A stretch of 64,000 bases of DNA from Spirochaetia bacterium (GTDB taxonomy: Bacteria > Spirochaetota > Spirochaetia > Treponematales > Treponemataceae), in assembly GCA_900767955.1 (NCBI GenBank), contig CAAGBC010000006.1:1-64000 (forward strand), read 5' to 3'. Below the pieces are notes generated by a model that did no database searches, was not told where the DNA came from, and was given only the letters and a program-made list of their open reading frames with translations. Below are positions 61,780 to 64,000 of the stretch, one piece after another (the first letter of the stretch is position 1; the number at the start of each line of letters is the position of its first letter). The translations under genes were made by a program, and so were the position numbers.

Positions 61780-63251
61780 TGAATTTAACTAATGAAGAAA
61801 GTTTATTGTCTCTAGAAAAAACTATTTCCTCTGTAAATGGAATTTATATCGGTTCTGAAAATAATAAGAATTTGTTTTATTTTTCAAATGTTGTTACAGA
61901 TAGTAGAAATGTTGTTGAAAATTCTTTATTTGTTCCATTAGTTGGAGAATTTCAAAATGGACATATTTATGTTGACCAAGCTATTGAAAAAGGTGCAACA
62001 GTTATTTTTATTGATTCAAAGGAATATGAGTCTAATTCAAATAAATACAAAGAATTAACTGAAGAATGTAAAAATCTTTCTGTGATTGTTGTTGAAAATA
62101 CATTATATGCTTTGCAAGCAATTGCAGAAACTTATGTTGAACAATTTCCAAATTTAATAAAAGTTGCAATTACAGGTTCAAGTGGAAAAACTACTACAAA
62201 AGAACTTGTGGTTTCTGTTTTAAAACAAAAATATAATGTTGTTTATACTCAAGGGAATTTTAATTCCGAAACAGGTTTGCCTTTGTCTGTTTTTAAAATT
62301 CGAAAGGAACATGAAGTTGGTGTTTTTGAAATGGGAATGAATCGCCAAGATGAAATTGGTGAAATTTCAAAAGTTTTAAAACCTGAATATGCAATTATTA
62401 CAAATATTGGTTCTGCTCATATAGGAATGTTAGGAAGTAGAGATAATATTGCTATTGAAAAGAAAAAGGCCTTTACTTATGTTTCAAAAACTGGTGCTGT
62501 TTTTATTCCTGCTGAAGATGAATATTGTAATTTTTTGCAAAAAGATGTTTTAGGAAAAGTTGTTCTTTTTGGAGAAAATGTTCCTAGTGAAATAAGTCAT
62601 GTTAAATATTTAGAAGATTGTGGATTGTCAGGTTCTGTTTTTTGTCTTGATGGAATACAGATTAACTTAAAAATACCTGGAATTTATAACTATCGTAATG
62701 CATTGGCTAGTATTGCTCTTGCAAAGGAACTTGATTTAACTGCAGAAGAAATAAAAGCTGGAATTGAAAATTTATCTGGATTAAATAGTAGAATGGAATC
62801 TTCTGAATTAAATTTAAAAGGAAATATAAAAGTAAATTTAATTCGTGATTGTTACAATGCAAATTTTGAATCAATGTCTAGTGTTATAAATTTTTGTGAT
62901 TCATTGAGCAATGTTAATAAAAGAATTTATGTTCTTGGAGATATGCTTGAATTAGGTTCAGAATCTGATGAAATTCATTCAAAAATAGGTAAGCAAATTG
63001 CAGCAGGTCATTCTGATTATGTAATTTTTGTTGGCGAACAAATGGAAAAAGCTGCAAAAGTTGCAAAAGAAAATGGATATAAAAATTCTTTGTGTATTCC
63101 ATTTGCAGATGATGATGCTATGTTGTTTGCTTCCCAATTTATTGTTGATTGTGCTGAAGAAAATGATGTAATTTTGTTAAAAGGTTCAAGAGGTATTGCT
63201 TTAGAAAGAATTATTCCTCTTGTTGCTGATAGCGAGGCAAAAAATGAGTAG
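61779..63251 (+). CDS. murF: UDP-MurNAc-pentapeptide synthetase MurF
   Basis: 490 residues. It adds D-Ala-D-Ala to the UDP-MurNAc-tripeptide in the cytosol. ATP loop ITGSSGKTTTKELV, then NFNSETGLPLSVF, YNANFESM and VLGDMLELGSES. ftsI and murE, which usually stand between ftsL and murF, are absent here. Overlaps ftsW by eight bases. Confidence 0.96.
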   Translation: MNLTNEESLLSLEKTISSVNGIYIGSENNKNLFYFSNVVTDSRNVVENSLFVPLVGEFQNGHIYVDQAIEKGATVIFIDSKEYESNSNKYKELTEECKNLSVIVVENTLYALQAIAETYVEQFPNLIKVAITGSSGKTTTKELVVSVLKQKYNVVYTQGNFNSETGLPLSVFKIRKEHEVGVFEMGMNRQDEIGEISKVLKPEYAIITNIGSAHIGMLGSRDNIAIEKKKAFTYVSKTGAVFIPAEDEYCNFLQKDVLGKVVLFGENVPSEISHVKYLEDCGLSGSVFCLDGIQINLKIPGIYNYRNALASIALAKELDLTAEEIKAGIENLSGLNSRMESSELNLKGNIKVNLIRDCYNANFESMSSVINFCDSLSNVNKRIYVLGDMLELGSESDEIHSKIGKQIAAGHSDYVIFVGEQMEKAAKVAKENGYKNSLCIPFADDDAMLFASQFIVDCAEENDVILLKGSRGIALERIIPLVADSEAKNE

Positions 63252-64000
63252 TTATAAGTTTTTTGCTGATCGTTCCATTGAAAAATATCGCAAAAGTGAT
63301 GTGGGCTTTTTAATCTGCGTTATTTTGCTTTGGGGACTTGGTTTGTTTTCTTTGTATTTTGTTTCTCAAAGTGCTGCTACAAGACTTTTTGATGATTCTT
63401 TATATTTTGTAAAACGCCAATTTATTTGTTCACTTATTGGATTTGTTGGATTTACTTTTTTTGCTGCATTAAAAATTTCTGCAATTAGAAAATTACTTCC
63501 AGTTATTGTTATTGGAACAGCAATTTTGTGTCTTTTAACATTTATTCCTGGAATTTCGTTAGAAAAAAACGGTGCAAGACGATGGATAAAAATGCCATTT
63601 TCTTTTACATTGCAGCCTTCTGAATTAGTAAAATTTGCATTAATTTTATTTCTTGCAAATTTATTTGATAAGCAGTCTTCTATTGAAAGATTGGAAGATA
63701 GATCTGTTTTGCCTTGTGTAATTGGTGTTTTGTTTTTTGTGGCACTTATTTTAATGCAAAAAGATTTTTCAACATCGGTTTTTATTTTTGGTATCTGCCT
63801 TTTGATGTTCCTTGTTTCTGGAATGAAAGTTACTTGGTTAATACCTTTGTCAATATTAGCAATTCCAACAATGATTTTGCTTGTTACTCTTGAACCATAT
63901 CGTGTGGAACGAATTATTGGTTTTTTAAAGCCAGAAGAAGGAATTCATACTTTTAATTATCAAAGTAATGCTGCAAAGCGTGCAATTAGTGCTGGTGGAT
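63244..64000 (+). CDS. ftsW: Cell division protein FtsW (partial, runs off the right edge)
   Basis: At least 252 codons from ATG 63244, cut by the window end. SEDS-family features: several membrane helices from residue 20, GARRWIKMPFSFTLQPSELVK (the family's GARRWI..QPSE block) and MQKDFSTSVFIFGICLLMF near residue 160-185. It is a lipid II polymerase acting at the septum. The eight-base overlap with murF couples them. FtsW is preferred to RodA because of the dcw context. Confidence 0.9.
   Translation, partial: MSSYKFFADRSIEKYRKSDVGFLICVILLWGLGLFSLYFVSQSAATRLFDDSLYFVKRQFICSLIGFVGFTFFAALKISAIRKLLPVIVIGTAILCLLTFIPGISLEKNGARRWIKMPFSFTLQPSELVKFALILFLANLFDKQSSIERLEDRSVLPCVIGVLFFVALILMQKDFSTSVFIFGICLLMFLVSGMKVTWLIPLSILAIPTMILLVTLEPYRVERIIGFLKPEEGIHTFNYQSNAAKRAISAGG

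Noticed and set aside
1..64000. CRISPR array, insertion sequence, prophage or rRNA operon
   Set aside because: No regularly spaced direct repeats, transposase or integrase motifs, phage genes or rRNA-like sequence were seen on either strand.

Overview
The window looks like chromosome of a low-G+C spirochaete of the genus Treponema. Evidence: a pair of FlaA flagellar sheath genes beside class II fructose-bisphosphate aldolase, a DUF115/MptE-like motility-associated protein, many lipoproteins with spirochaete-style lipoboxes, a short dcw cluster (mraZ-rsmH-ftsL-murF-ftsW), and SpoVG in a Gram-negative-like gene set. Genes for pectin/uronate sugar use (KDG kinase, KDPG aldolase) would fit a host-associated gut or oral treponeme. 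This is inferred from gene content only; the species is not determined.

Layout. (1) About 1-17,040 is accessory DNA, visibly more AT-rich than the rest. It has a frame-broken gene end (2-360) and a tightly packed nine-gene operon (437-14,375) for a tripartite efflux machine: three lipoproteins, TolC, a lipoprotein adaptor, two Ig-like lipoproteins and two different RND permeases. A graveyard follows: a hipB-like antitoxin gene with an internal stop and no hipA, a DUF4143 ATPase split by a one-base frameshift, the tail of a second DUF4143 gene facing it, and a 21-bp tandem repeat. (2) 17,125-38,611 is core housekeeping: secG, a J-domain protein, map, htrA, L21-Prp-L27, obg-nadD-yqeK-LCP-rsfS, ispE, spoVG, tRNA-Gln, L25, tilS, a second HtrA-like lipoprotein protease, lepA, a DUF115 protein and a PpiD/SurA-like foldase. 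(3) 38,814-53,582 is mixed metabolism: tRNA-Asp, PAP2 phosphatase, an unusual carbohydrate-binding-like/tyrosine phosphatase fusion, Mrp, thioesterase, a repeat-rich spacer with tRNA-Lys, kdgK-eda-ttcA, pncB, a GH3 lipoprotein, an RNA methyltransferase and a GAF-HD-GYP signalling protein. (4) 53,583-55,520 reads leftward: infC-rpmI-rplT, a coiled-coil protein and zapA. (5) 56,429-59,099 holds fba and the flaA pair. (6) 60,031 to the end is the dcw cluster, running out of the window inside ftsW.

How the parts work together. The first operon should export a substrate across both membranes, with translational coupling (overlaps of 4-31 bases) holding subunit ratios. The obg-rsfS and infC-rplT groups tune ribosome assembly and initiation. 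mraZ sits behind four TGG repeats spaced exactly 10 bases apart, the expected arrangement for MraZ autorepression of the division cluster.

The most striking cross-window pattern is promoter placement. At least ten genes without a Shine-Dalgarno sequence have a -10 box ending only 6-9 bases before the start codon, which implies leaderless mRNAs. UUG starts are also frequent. All coordinates and motifs were read by eye; no database search was run.
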